A stretch of 64,000 nucleotides of DNA. Origin: Neoceratodus forsteri (Eukaryota; Chordata; Ceratodontiformes; Ceratodontidae). Below are positions 1 to 10,070 of this stretch, piece after piece; within the stretch, counting starts at the first letter, position 1, and each line of letters begins with the position of its first letter. The DNA is taken from the NCBI GenBank assembly GCA_016271365.2, contig JADMNL010000028.1, positions 98,983,501 to 99,047,500 of the forward strand, written 5' to 3'. The notes beneath the pieces are model-generated. The model had not been told where the DNA came from and made no database searches. It saw only the letters and a list, made by a program, of their open reading frames with translations. The position numbers and the translations under genes are program-made.

Positions 1-275
1 GGTCCCTCTCCCATTCTCCAATCACCATCCCTATATAAAAAAGAAATTCCCTGGTAGTCCAGTGGTCCCTCCCCCTCTCCCGTTCACCGACTGCCATCCC
101 CGTATAAAAAAAAGAAATTCCTTGGTAGTCCAATGGCCCTCTCTGATCACTGATCACTACCACGTTATATATTTCTTAACATTTCACTGGTAGTCTAGTA
201 GTCCCTCCCCATCCCCGATTGCCATCCCATGAAATACTAATTAACATATCCCTGGTGGTCTAGTGGACCCCCATC
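1..275 (+). repeat. Minisatellite array M1, ~65-71 bp units
   Basis: At least four imperfect units share the core CTGGTGGTCCAGTGGACC, here decayed to forms such as TGGTAGTCCA at 52, 123 and 188 and TGGTGGTCTA at 253. Each unit continues with a C/T-rich stretch and GATTGCCATCCC-like sequence. The core GGTCCAGTGGACC is itself a near-perfect palindrome. The same family recurs at 53.1-53.4 kb and 54.9-55.9 kb. The array runs off the left edge of the window, so its full length is unknown. Confidence 0.75.
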
Positions 276-380
276 CCATCCACCCCAGCAGGTAGTGCCC
301 CACCACTCCGCCATGCAGACCATAGCAAGCGGAAATTTATTTAATACTTCCTTATGATATGATTGATTTTTTATTATTTC

Positions 381-826
381 AAATAATATCAAACATAACC
401 TTAAACCCCTTATATTCACCCTCAAACTAATTCACAAAATTACTTTCTGAATCTATTTCAAAAATTGCACAACAATCTGAAATATAAAATCCAAATAGGA
501 CCTTCATAAAAATAGAGCCCTCAGGTTGGTCCAAAAGGAATCCATGTGGATTTTTAAGCTGAAAACTCTGAAGCCACGAGGCTTCAATGATCAAATGGAT
601 TGGCAGCTGTTCCTATTAAAAAAGTTTTTATGAAGGCCCTATTTGGAGTTTACATTTCAGATTTTTGTGCAACAACTTAGAATTCAGAGATAGCTATTCA
701 CAAACACTGAGTAAAGGTATGGGCTTAATATTATCAGCTGACACTTTTGTAATAAATTCAGAAAGTAACTTTGTGAATTAGTTTGAGGGTGAATATAAGG
801 GATTTAAGGTAATATTTGATTATATT
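381..826. repeat. Foldback (inverted-repeat) element
   Basis: The left arm (about 381-518) reads AAATAATATCAAACATAACC and continues through CCCTCAAACTAATTCACAAA. The right arm (about 608-826) contains the reverse complement of the same blocks, including TTTGTGAATTAGTTTGAGGG and CTATTTGGAGTTTACATTTC. The right arm carries about 80 bp that the left lacks (around 690-755), so one arm has gained or lost sequence. No coding potential is seen. A MITE or foldback transposon is the likely class, and the outer termini are not resolved. Confidence 0.7.
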
Positions 827-827
827 A

Positions 828-3263
828 TGTAAGCCCCCCCAAATTGGGCTTACCTTTGGGGCTCTGGCCCCGATCCAGTGCTGGTGCCGCTCCCAGGGGT
901 CCCAGGTGGGATCCGTACACTGGCGCCTCCCGTCACCACATGGCTGCAGCCACCAACACGATCACTGTCCTCAGCCCCATGGGATCGCTGTATAAAGGGG
1001 CCGAGGGTGAGAGTGTGGGCTTTGCACCTGCAGGTGCTGAAGGAGAGGGTAAGTTGCGGTCCTGGTGTTTTGGGAAGCCAGGACTGCAGAAAGTAAGTAT
1101 ATAAGATGGTGGCTGTTCTTCCCCTGCATATGCGCGGCTGACAGAGCCCAAAATTTAAAGGAGCTGTGCTCCCATTTCAGCTCGGCCATGTGGTCATAGA
1201 AAAAGTACGGTATATCCCAGGCTCAAGATGAGCAGAAGGGCCGGGGATAGACACCATTAGTGACTGGAAGGCCTCAAGAGTAGACATAGAGTTAGCCCTG
1301 TTAGACAGCTAGATCAAATAAATCAGGGCCGGACTGCAGACAGCCCTACAGGGAGATAAAATGGCAGCCCCCATAATAAACGGCACGGGTCATAATGTTG
1401 CAAGACATTATGCTGCAAGCAAAAATTGCGCGGCCAATACAGTGCAATTTTTGCATGCAGCATTTGTCCTTTTTTTGCAGGGGGCTCCACATCTGAACCC
1501 CCAATAATTATTCTCATCTCCGGGAGTCACACCAATATTGCACAAGGTCCAAAAATTAAATGTTCTGGGACCAGGAGTCAAATCCAGTCCCAGATGCAGC
1601 GCCTGGGTTCCTTGCTGCAATGGTTCAGTATATTGCACCACAACAGCTGCTCAGCGGAACCCTGTGCCAGCAGAGGTCTTATCCACTGCCTGGGACAGCG
1701 AGAGGGTGCAATCCCGCGTACAGCAGCATTCTCGGTATTGCACCACTCGCTCTTCCCTACAGCGCTATTTCAGATTGACGCTAATGTCATATGCTTAATA
1801 GCATGCGACATATTAACCCAGTACATAATAAACTACAGAATGGGGCTGCTGGGTAAAATACAGAGCCAGCCCTGAGATCACCTGGTAAGCTGCAGCCAAT
1901 CAGAGGGAGGCTGCTAGGGGGAGATAGAAGACGGTTTTGCCACCAGAAAGGAGGAGAGTTGTCAAGAGGAGCTGCAGGGTGGTTATGAGGAGAGAGAGAG
2001 AGACGTCCAAGTGTACCAAGTTTGCCTGGCTGTTTCTAAACACCGGCTACTTTAAACTACTAAGCTGAATGCAGGAGGAATAGTAGCTGTTTCTGTGTGA
2101 CTAAAGCAGAGGAAAAAAAGTGTTCTATAGCAGTCCAAGCAGTTGGACAGCTTATGAACTGGAAAAAGAGTTGGGTTGCGGACCTTGAGTGAGCCATTGA
2201 TCCTCTTGGCACAGAAATGGGTTGGTGAAGTGAACATTCAGCCAGAGGAGAGACTGTGAGTGTCGAGGCAAGCTGTTGGGACAGGATCCAGCACTGTTTG
2301 TGGAGGCATTCCCTGAGATAGGTGCTGTGAGGTGAAAACTGTGGAAGCCCCGCTGCCCTGCGCAGATCCTGTAGGGTGGCTAGACATGCAACATAAGGGT
2401 TTGAGGAACATAGACAATCCTGGTTCCTCAGACTGAAGATGACAACGCCCCAAGTTGAAGGATGGAACAGGTCTGCCTGGGTGAAGTCTGTTTATAAAGG
2501 CCCATAGATGAAGTTGGCAATGCGAAGCAGGCGAAGAGCATCACCCCTCGAGTTTGTCCAGTTCTGGTTTCCCACTGGTGTTGCACCACCAACGCAGAGC
2601 CTCTACAGTTCCATGTAACCCGTCTGGCTGTGCACCCCCTGTGTGAACTGCAAAAACCATGAGTATCCAAAGCTATGGCTCTGGGGAGTCTATTACTTAG
2701 CTAGCCAGGTAGGATTCTGGGGGCAATCTCTGCACAGCATTTTTTAGTGACATACCAGTCTGGCAAGCCTAGGATCACAAGTCTGAAGTGTGTTCCATGT
2801 TTATCTGGGCCCTGACAAAAGACCCCAGGCCTGCATCACCAAGTGGTGAGGTACCCACCATACAGGGACAATCTGGGTGCACTCAGGGGGTGGGAAGAGG
2901 GGTTGCTATGGGGAAAGTTATTGACCAATTAAAGTGAATGGCGGTTGACATTCTCATCTTTGTGTTCCCCCTTCCCCAATAAATAAGGTTACTGTTTGCA
3001 TTTTATCTACTGTCACTGTGTTATTGAAAAAGTGCTTTTGGAGGTGTGGGGGATTACTGTGTGGGGAACTGTTATTGTGTGGGGGAAAGTATTACCGGTG
3101 CAGCTTACTTACTTCCAGGGGGGTTCCCTGCCACTACCCCAGGTGGAAGCACCGCGCCATATTTGCTACCACTCTGCAGAACCCAGGCCGGCCCCCTCAG
3201 AGGTGTGTGCTGAATTACCCTGAGGGTGCTGGTGCAGCCTAGGTGAGTCAAAGGACTGTTACA
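828..3263 (+). mobile_element. LTR-like element 1 (probable solo LTR)
   Basis: The segment starts TGTAAGCCCC and ends CTGTTACA, so the ends are TG/CA with a 5-bp inverted terminus TGTAA/TTACA. The 4 bases on each side are ATTA (824-827 and 3264-3267), which fits a target-site duplication. A TATA-like TATAAAGG lies at 991 and a polyadenylation signal AATAAA at 2978, about 285 bp before the end, giving the U3-R-U5 order expected of an LTR. Just inside the 5' end, GTAAGCCC and GGGCTTAC can form a hairpin. That hairpin recurs in the elements at 34.6 and 38.3 kb. No gag or pol reading frame was found inside or beside it. A 2.4-kb LTR is long, so an internal insertion is possible. Class (Ty3/gypsy-like or other) is not determinable. 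Confidence 0.5.
2978..2983 (+). promoter_or_regulatory. AATAAA polyadenylation signal in LTR-like element 1
   Basis: AATAAA is followed by TAAGG and a T/G-rich downstream stretch, the usual arrangement of a vertebrate poly(A) site. It supports reading 828-3263 as an LTR in + orientation. Confidence 0.45.
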
Positions 3264-3925
3264 ATTATTTGTAATAATGAACAATCATATGGTAAGGAAG
3301 TATTAAATACATTTCTGCTCTCTGTGGTCTGCAATGTCACAATAATTTTACATCCATCTTTTGCAAAACGATAACTAGATTATAGTGATAAAAGTCTTAA
3401 CTTTAATAGAAATAATAAAGAATATTAATAGAGTTGGGAAAAAATCTTATGCATTTGGTAAATAAAGATGGGTGTTTTTAAGTTGTTTGCAAGTGTTTAC
3501 AGTGACTGAGATGAGACATAGTGCAGTTTGTGTTCCTAGAGACTTTTTTGTTCATATACCCAGTAGGGCTAAAAGTACTGTATAGCAGGAAATATTAGCG
3601 TTCGGTTTATTTTAGCTATATTAGCTTAACTGACAAAAGCGCTAAAATAAGCTGATCTATAATATTACAGGGAGTATAATACTGTGACTGGACATGAAGC
3701 TAATGCACTAATTGAATAGGATGCTAAATAGTACTGGAACCTGCTCTGCACTAAATAAAGAGGGCACTAAAATAAGCTGCTATATAGTATTTCAATTAAG
3801 TGACTGATGTAGTGAGTCTATAGGAGCACAATATTAGCTCGGTGAATCCATGGCTGTATTAGTGAATTGTGTCATTGTAATTTATTACACCTGTTGTTGT
3901 TCACTATGTGAGCACTTTGAGATAT
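3264..3925. other. Unassigned AT-rich sequence
   Basis: No long reading frame or clear repeat boundary was found. The phrase CTAAAATAAGCTG occurs twice (about 3643 and 3770), which hints at a degenerate repeat or inverted-repeat element. Confidence 0.3.
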
Positions 3926-4110
3926 GTGGTAGCCACGCTCCCGATGAAGAGGTTTTAGTGCCTCGAAGCGCTGGGGCTTGTCAAATGTGCGGTTCTGAAC
4001 CTTGCACTGTTTTGCATTTTTCACTTAATATCAGACTGTATGATGTATGTAACAGCTGAATATTAAACATTTATACAGTTTTCAATACCTGGAGTGCTGG
4101 TTTCATTCTT
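3926..4110 (+). mobile_element. Possible Penelope-like 3' tail with hammerhead-like core
   Basis: The segment contains CCGATGA (3941), then GAGG, an 8-nt loop, CCTC and GAAG. This is the order of a hammerhead ribozyme core (CUGANGA, stem II, GAAA), with one change in each conserved box. Stem II (GAGG 3949-3952 with CCTC 3961-3964) is intact. It is followed by an AT-rich stretch and ACCTGGAGTGCTGGTTTC, resembling tails I associate with amphibian Penelope-like elements. Such elements are known to carry hammerhead motifs in their terminal repeats. No Penelope reverse transcriptase or GIY-YIG reading frame was found nearby, so this would be a truncated copy. Confidence 0.4.
3931..3990 (+). ncRNA. 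Degenerate hammerhead-ribozyme-like motif
   Basis: Core box 1 is CCGATGA (consensus CTGANGA) at 3941-3947. Stem II is GAGG/CCTC around an 8-nt loop. Core box 2 is GAAG (consensus GAAA) at 3965-3968. A short stem III AGC/GCT is possible (3967-3969 with 3976-3978), ending in a TTGTC cleavage-like site at 3978-3982. I could not find a convincing stem I. Two core substitutions suggest it is inactive. Confidence 0.35.
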
Positions 4111-4738
4111 GAGATGATACTGTTGTTTTACTAGCACCCAGTCCAAGCTGTGAGTGCAGTCTTGTCTTTTGCACTTCTGGGGAGCAGGAGTATGCCTTAG
4201 CAGGCATCTAAATGCATGGAGAGAGGCGGAGAGCAGAAGGGAAGAGGGAAGTAGGTTCCAGAGGGAGGGGAGACAGTAGGAGTAAGCAGTTTGCCTAGCA
4301 CATGAGTGAGGATAGGGAATGGCAAAGGTATGGGAATCCCAGGAGTGCAGAGATTAAGGAGAGGAGGGTGTAGAGGAGATGAGTGAGGAGTGAGGAGAGG
4401 TAAGAAGGAAGGCAGTTAAAGCAGTATTTAGCAATGAAGGAGGTACAGTTATTGAACATCATGGCAAAAACATGTTAAGACATTACCATGTCCAGACCAT
4501 GCCTACCAATTTACCCATATTTGACCATGTTTCAGCAGAGGTGCAATTTATTGTACTGCATAATTCCTGCTCGGAAATATTGCCTGTAACTGCTCATTTT
4601 GTTACACTTATTTCTATTATTGCATTTGTTTGATATTGTACTTTGTGTTTGCACTGTTTTCTTCTCTTCCCTCTCCCCCCAGGACATATCTGGAAATGAG
4701 CCGATACCAGCTCAGCATGTATTTCCTGGTAAAATATT
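4111..4738. other. Unassigned sequence
   Basis: A purine-rich stretch (4200-4440, AGGAGG/GAGAGG-like) is followed by AT-rich sequence. No gene or element boundary is visible. Confidence 0.3.
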
Positions 4739-4743
4739 TGAAA

Positions 4744-4810
4744 TAGATAGATCTATAGATAGATAGCTAGACAGACAGACAGACAGACATATACTGTCTG
4801 TAGAGGGATG

Positions 4811-4866
<56 letters not shown>

Positions 4867-4903
4867 TACAGACAGACAGACATATACTGTCTGTAGAGGG
4901 ATG

Positions 4904-4955
<52 letters not shown>

Positions 4956-4972
4956 CTGTCTGTAGAGGGATG

Positions 4973-5017
<45 letters not shown>

Positions 5018-5020
5018 GCA
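4744..5020 (+). repeat. Compound GATA/GACA microsatellite (Bkm-type)
   Basis: Runs of (GATA)n and (GACA)n are separated three times by the same insert, ACTGTCTGTAGAGGGATGG, starting near 4790, 4886 and 4954. The block is therefore a higher-order repeat of about 65-95 bp and not a simple tetranucleotide run. On the minus strand it gives a meaningless Ser/Ile/Tyr/Leu-rich open frame. Confidence 0.95.
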
Positions 5021-5284
5021 GTAAAACTTTATTTTTATACAGGATAATACACGTCATTAGGATTTTACAATCCTGTTTTCAAGACAGTCCTTTGTACAAA
5101 GTACATAGTAGTTGCAATTATAAAATACAAATGCAGAATTGTAAATATATAACATTATAAAAATGGGGGAGGGGGAGACACACACTATAAGATTGGGAAG
5201 GATACATGTTATTACATTGTAGAAAAAAATATGTGATTACCAAGTACAAATAAATAAATAAGCTAAGTACAATGACAGGAGAAG

Positions 5285-5440
5285 CCTACATACATACATA
5301 CATACATACATATGTACATAGCTACATACATACATAGCTACATACATATATACATACGTACATATATACATACATACATACATATATACATGCATATATA
5401 CATACATACATACCTATATGCATACATACGTACATATATA
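5285..5440 (+). repeat. (CATA)n microsatellite, left part
   Basis: Imperfect CATACATACATA tracts are mixed with TATATACA. The same motif mixture resumes at 7565, on the far side of a 2.1-kb insertion. Confidence 0.9.
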
Positions 5441-5441
5441 T

Positions 5442-5467
5442 TATAGTGGCACGGTAGTGCCACTATA
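5442..5467. repeat. Perfect hairpin at element end
   Basis: TATAGTGGCAC and GTGCCACTATA form 11-bp perfect arms around a GGTA loop, at the junction between the (CATA)n tract and the inserted element. Confidence 0.85.
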
Positions 5468-6253
5468 GTTAGGGTTAAGGAGCCATTTCTATGTTAAACC
5501 CCAAAACTTTGCACCTTAATAACTTTGCAACTGTTTCACAGATTTGGCTGAAATTTGGCATACATGATCAAGAGCAACAGGCCTTGGGATCTGCCGAGTT
5601 TTGTACTGGTTGGATATACTGAGTCATGGAGTTATTGCGTGATCTGTGCACCGCTACACTTTTTCTGAATTCACGGTCGCGCCCCCTACAGGTCGTGACG
5701 GTTTGCGCGACCAGCCCAAATCTTCAGGAATGTGCAGCCAGGGTCCCTGATGTGCCCTTTGAAGATTTCATGAAAAATATTAAATGGTTCAAAAGTTATT
5801 CAAAACAGTTTCCCATTATAAGTCAATGGGAAAAGTTAACAAAAGTTCAACACTTTCAAGAATGCATTTTTGTTTTCGCAAATGGGCCTGTTACTTTCGC
5901 AAATCGGCCATTTTGTTTTCAGTTGGTGATCAGAAAATGGTTGGCATTTAAATTTGGGACCCTCTAGCAACCTAATTCTTTTGTATTCACCTAGTCGGAC
6001 CCTGAGGATGCTTGCCATGTCTTTATTTTGTGGTAAAGACCCCAGAAATATGTTTTTCAAATTTCTGGAAAAAGTACTTTCGAAAATTACTTTCGTGCTC
6101 ACGAAAGTGTTGAACTTTTTTGCGAAAGCTTTCGCAAATTGCGACAGTAGTTTTCCATCTGTGGGAAAGTAACAGCGATTCTTTGGCACTGCGCTGCAAA
6201 AGAACCGTTGGGAGTTTTGGGCTGAAATTTGGAAGGAACGGAGCCAACATCTC

Positions 6254-6600
6254 ACAGATGTGCCTTTCAGTGTTGTATTGAAAAAATATTACATGGCGGC
6301 AAAGTTACGGCACTCCAAAGTTGACAGTTTTTCCCATAGGATAACATTACGGCCCGACGATTACAGAAATTCTTTGGATCCCTGCTGCAAAATAACGGTT
6401 TGGTCTTTTTCCTGAAATTTGAGGAAGACAGCCAACAGCCCACAGATGTGCCTTTCAGTGGTTTGGTGAAAAAACATTACAGGGAGGGAAAGTTATGGCG
6501 CTCCAAACTTTTCTTTTTTCCCCATAGGACAACATTACAGCGTTCGCTGAGCCTTTCAGGGCCCGTATCTCGGAAACGGTGCAAGATATGGACTTTTAGT
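6254..6600 (+). repeat. Two ~185-bp tandem units of family F
   Basis: CACAGATGTGCCTTTCAGTG starts both units (about 6254 and 6440). Each is followed by a GTGAAAAAAYATTAC-like block, AAAGTTAYGGCRCTCCAAA and CCCATAGGAYAACATTAC. The same order appears at 51.3 kb and in the 52.04-52.5 kb units. Confidence 0.7.
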
Positions 6601-7235
6601 CAGAAAAATTCAAATTAGCCAGGACAGTTGTAAATAATATGACTTTTAAATTTTTTTTCTACGTCGTACGGTTCCTGAGATATAACGTATTTAGTATTCC
6701 AAGTTCTCATTTTCTGCGCCGATACTCATTATTATGCATACATTATTTGTACTCACTGTCTTTCTCTATGTAGGTTTTGGGGAAAATCAGCCTGTGCACT
6801 TACATTACTGTTACTGTTGCCCTTTCTGCTTGCGGTTCCATACCCGTTTCACTTACCATTGACGTCTGCGCCACCATGTGCGTTATCCTTTGCGTTTTCA
6901 TTTGCGCTTGCATTTCTGTTATTTTTTGCCATTTCTGTCTACAGTACTGTTTATCTTACTGTTTCACTTTACATCACCATGCCCATTGACATTTCTGTTT
7001 GCAGGCACCATGTTACTATGTGACAACACATCACGTGGCAGACCGTTCCCGTCTACGCCACCATGTGCGTTACCCTTTCTGTTCTCATTCGCGCTTGTGT
7101 TACCATGTGCGCCACTGTTAGCATTTCTGTTTGCGTTGCTGTCCCTGTTAGTATGCCACAAGACATCATGTGGCGGGGGCCTTAGGGCCTTCACTATTTC
7201 TCATTATCATTCTCAAAGAAAGGAAATTAGAGGCA

Positions 7236-7555
7236 AAAACTCTGTTTAATGCATTAGTTAGGGTTGTTCCACAGTGACAAAAGTGAGGAAATTAAGCTGT
7301 TGGGGTTGAAAACCCCTTGGACCCCACCCACCCTCCCAACCGGCATTGGGTGTGCATTGGGATCGTTGGGTCCTAACTCACCCCATTCTCCCATACTTGC
7401 CAGCTTTTATACATGTCTGGGGTGAGAGTTAGGCTGACAATCCCAGTGCGACCCCAATGCCGGGTTGGGGTGGTGGGGTCTGGTGGGGTTTTCAACCCTA
7501 ACAGTTAATTTCACTTTTGTCCTGGAACAACCCTAACTAATGCATTAAACGGAGT
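7236..7555. repeat. Large palindrome, ~150-bp arms
   Basis: The left arm (7236-7395) runs from TTTAATGCATTAGTTAGGGT through CAAAAGTGAGGAAATTAA and GGTTGAAAACCCC to TAACTCACCCCATTC. The right arm (about 7415-7555) is its reverse complement: GGGGTGAGAGTTAG, GGTTTTCAACCCTAACAG, TTAATTTCACTTTTGT, AACCCTAACTAATGCATTAA. Mismatches are few, so the arms are either young or kept similar by conversion. A related core is at 27.6 kb. Confidence 0.85.
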
Positions 7556-7564
7556 TTTTTGCTC

Positions 7565-7803
7565 TATATATATATACATACATACCTATATACATAGCTA
7601 CATACATATATACATAATACATACACACATATATACATACATACATCCCTATATACATACATGCATACATATATACATACATACCTATATACATACATAC
7701 ATAGCTACATACATACGTATATACATACATATATACATACATACTGTATATACATACATACATACCTATATACATACATACATATATACATACATACATA
7801 CAT
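7565..7803 (+). repeat. (CATA)n microsatellite, right part
   Basis: CATACATACCTATATACATA-type tracts match the mixture at 5285-5440. The two tracts probably were one before the 5441-7564 insertion. Confidence 0.9.
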
Positions 7804-7879
7804 AGATTGTTTAATAAACATGTTACAACTCACTAATGCCTCTGCTTGGAAAATGTTTAGATCTGTGGCTTGGTAGATA

Positions 7880-8065
7880 GTGAGGAATGGGACAGAATCA
7901 CGGAACAGAATCTGGGTAGAAGAGCTGGTCACAAAAGTATGGCAGTTCAAATTTAACACCAAGAAGGGCAAGGTAATGCACTTTGGGGTAAGAAATCTGA
8001 AACCTGGGGAAGTGTACAGCACAACACAGGAGAGAAACTTGAGAGTAATAATGTCAACAATCTAA
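7880..8065 (+). pseudogene. CR1 reverse-transcriptase fragment
   Basis: The 61-residue frame reads VWQFKFNTKKGKVMHFG then TQERNLRVIM. This is the region after the catalytic box of CR1 ORF2 (usual form WQMxFNxxKCKVMHxG and QERDLGVxI). The frame breaks at 8065 and nothing upstream preserves the FADD box. It is a non-functional remnant of the polymerase that copies CR1 RNA at a nicked target. The strand agrees with the CR1 3' end at 9280. Confidence 0.75.
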
Positions 8066-8699
8066 AGACAATGGTGCAGGGACCAGCCCAGTGTCATGGA
8101 GGACTGAGCACTGGCACCTCACCTGCCGCCATGCTGGTGACTTGGATTACTGAGGGTTGACTTGGGGGGGGAATATTCTGCTTCTCAGGGACTGATCTCC
8201 TCTCCTGGGGATGGATGGCAAACCATCTCAGCCTCTGACTGCCACTGGCTAGAGGCCCAGTGATAGTGGAGGCCATGGCGACTTAGTGGGAGGGGCCATG
8301 ATTCTGCAATGCATGCGTGCCTCAACATGCATATGCTTACACTGCCATGGCCAGGGACTGGGAAGAAAATGGAAATGGGGACCCATGGGCTACATGATGC
8401 ACTGTGCATCTCCCCCAATCCGCTCCACCGCCTGAACCTCTGGGGCCTCTGGATATGTACTTGGGAGGGGCTCCTCCTCCAGCCCCATCATGGGGAGCAA
8501 GCTATGGGGAACCAGCTCCAGGTAGGTCCAGGGGAGGTGGTTGTTGACCAAAGGAGGTGGGGACAACATCAACAAGCCACCCAAAGCAGTTAAAAGCTAT
8601 ATGACAAAACAAAGACAACAGCGCAGTGCACTGAGCAGTGGGAAAGGTAAATATGATGTTGGGATGCATAGGGTGGGGATCAGCAACTGGAGAATAGAG

Positions 8700-9130
8700 G
8701 TGCTTCTACCACTGTAGAGTCATTTCGTCATCCTCACCTGGAATACTATGTGTAGTTTTGGAGACTGCATTCGAGAAAGGACAGAGACACAGTGGAGGTG
8801 GTGCAGAGAAGGGTAACCAAGATGATCCACGAAAGGGGTTACATGGTCAGACTGAAGGCTGTAAACATGGACATGCTGCAGCAAGAAGGGAGAGAGGGGC
8901 ATGACTGAGACATAAAATACCTGCATGGGGTAAACAAGGTGGAGAGCAGGGAATGGTTCATACTGAATGGGAACAAAAACACCAGGGAGAACTCCATAAA
9001 GCTGGTGGGGGGATTACAGATGGATACCAGACAGTAATTTCTTCAAAGAAAAGGTGGTGGAAGGTGGAATAGGTTGCCAAAAGAGATGGTTTATGCAGGA
9101 ACAGTTGGGGCTTCAAATATGGGTGGGACA
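8700..9130 (+). pseudogene. CR1 RT C-terminal remnant
   Basis: Reading across frames gives HLEYYV-FWRLHSRKD then VVQRRVTKMI, matching the CR1 block VRPHLEYxVQFWxPxxxKD and VQRRATKMI. Further on come a KYLHGVNKVE-like stretch and KVVEGGNRLPKE-like residues, the order seen at CR1 ORF2 C-termini. Stops and frameshifts interrupt it repeatedly, so this is dead coding sequence. Confidence 0.65.
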
Positions 9131-9289
9131 GGTACATGGGCTTGGTAAATACAATATCAAAAGGGAGGGTAGAGGAGGTGTTGGTCCGAGAACTCTTACA
9201 TTCCACATTAGATAGATGGAACTGAGTAGACATGGTAGGACAAGTAGCCGTTTTCTGCCAGTAGATTGTATGTTTCTGTGTCCTGAGGT

Positions 9290-10070
9290 GCAACATTTTT
9301 AGAATGTTATGAGATTTGAGTCCTGCAGATGACAACACAGATTTTTTTTTATTTAGTTTTGCAGAAAACTATAAAATGACTTTAAAATTTAATTCTAACT
9401 TACTACTTATGAAGCATTTCCTTAATTTTATTTTTGTTATTTTGCTTTCGTGGTGTTTATGTTTTGTTTGTTTTGGGTTTTTGCATTCTTCTTGTGGTTT
9501 TACTCTACTCCTGCTGCCCTTTTGTGGTGCAGAGGAACAAGAAAATAGCAGTAATGCCAAATAAAGCAAAAATATCTTAGACAACGTGCTTAGTGAATAA
9601 CTACCATGGGTAAAGCAAAGTCAAATACTAAGTGAGCAAGGATCATATGGACCAGTGTGCTGCGCTACTGTATGCTTTATTCAGGCATGACCTGTTAAGG
9701 TGGGCTCAGGCAGAATTAGAGAGCACTTTGTTGTCATAGCCTTCCATGTCTAAAGCATTGTACTTTTTGTGTCACAGAGCTTTTGCTCTCAGACTCCACC
9801 TATGCCTGACTTTTAGGTTCTTCAATGACCTCCCAGCCCCATCTGCCCCAGGTCGGACCAGAGGGATCCACATGGAATGGTGCCCAAGAGTACCAGTGGC
9901 TGTTATATAAGCAGCCAACGTACTTTGTAAGGTAAAAATAAGTTGCAACATGATATGAGTGCTCGCAAGCATAAACAATCAGTGAAATATCCGTGAGAGA
10001 TCGGGCACTCACCACCGAACGCTGCGGACTTGGTTCTTGCTGTGCAGAAATATCTTTTACTTCAACAAGG
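9290..10070. other. Unassigned sequence
   Basis: An AT-rich stretch (9300-9600) is followed by mixed sequence. Short open frames here match nothing recognised, and no repeat termini are visible. Confidence 0.3.

Larger units (their letters stand above)
5441..7564. mobile_element. Composite non-coding element (family F, copy 1) inside (CATA)n
   Basis: It begins with a perfect hairpin at 5442-5467 followed by TAGTTAGGGTT, and ends with the inverse AACCCTAACTA (about 7535). Internally it has inverted blocks around 5830-5900 and 6095-6175 (GTTCAACACTTTC and its complement, TTCGCAAA tracts). Two ~185-bp units begin with CACAGATGTGCCTTTCAGTG near 6254 and 6440. A TGCG/CCATGTG-rich repeat stretch occupies about 6790-7180, and a 320-bp palindrome lies at the right end. 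Related sequence occurs at 51.0-52.5 kb. No transposase frame is visible. It could be several nested repeats and not one element. Confidence 0.5.
7820..9287 (+). mobile_element. CR1-type LINE fragment, 3' half
   Basis: This is a + strand CR1 remnant. It contains a reverse-transcriptase thumb stretch (7880-8065), a block unlike CR1 (8070-8590), an RT C-terminal stretch (about 8700-9120) and a 3' end with GTAGCCGTTTTCTGCC and TATGTTTCTGTG (9240-9280). That ending is typical of CR1 3' termini. The 8070-8590 block has no partner in the window and may be a later insertion. Confidence 0.75.

Noticed and set aside
4767..5057. 96-codon minus frame of Ser/Ile/Tyr/Leu repeats
   Set aside because: It is a translation of the GATA/GACA microsatellite, not a protein.
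7256..7545. TTAGGG-like motifs suggesting interstitial telomere repeats
   Set aside because: Only single TTAGGG copies occur within TAGTTAGGGTT. There is no tandem array.
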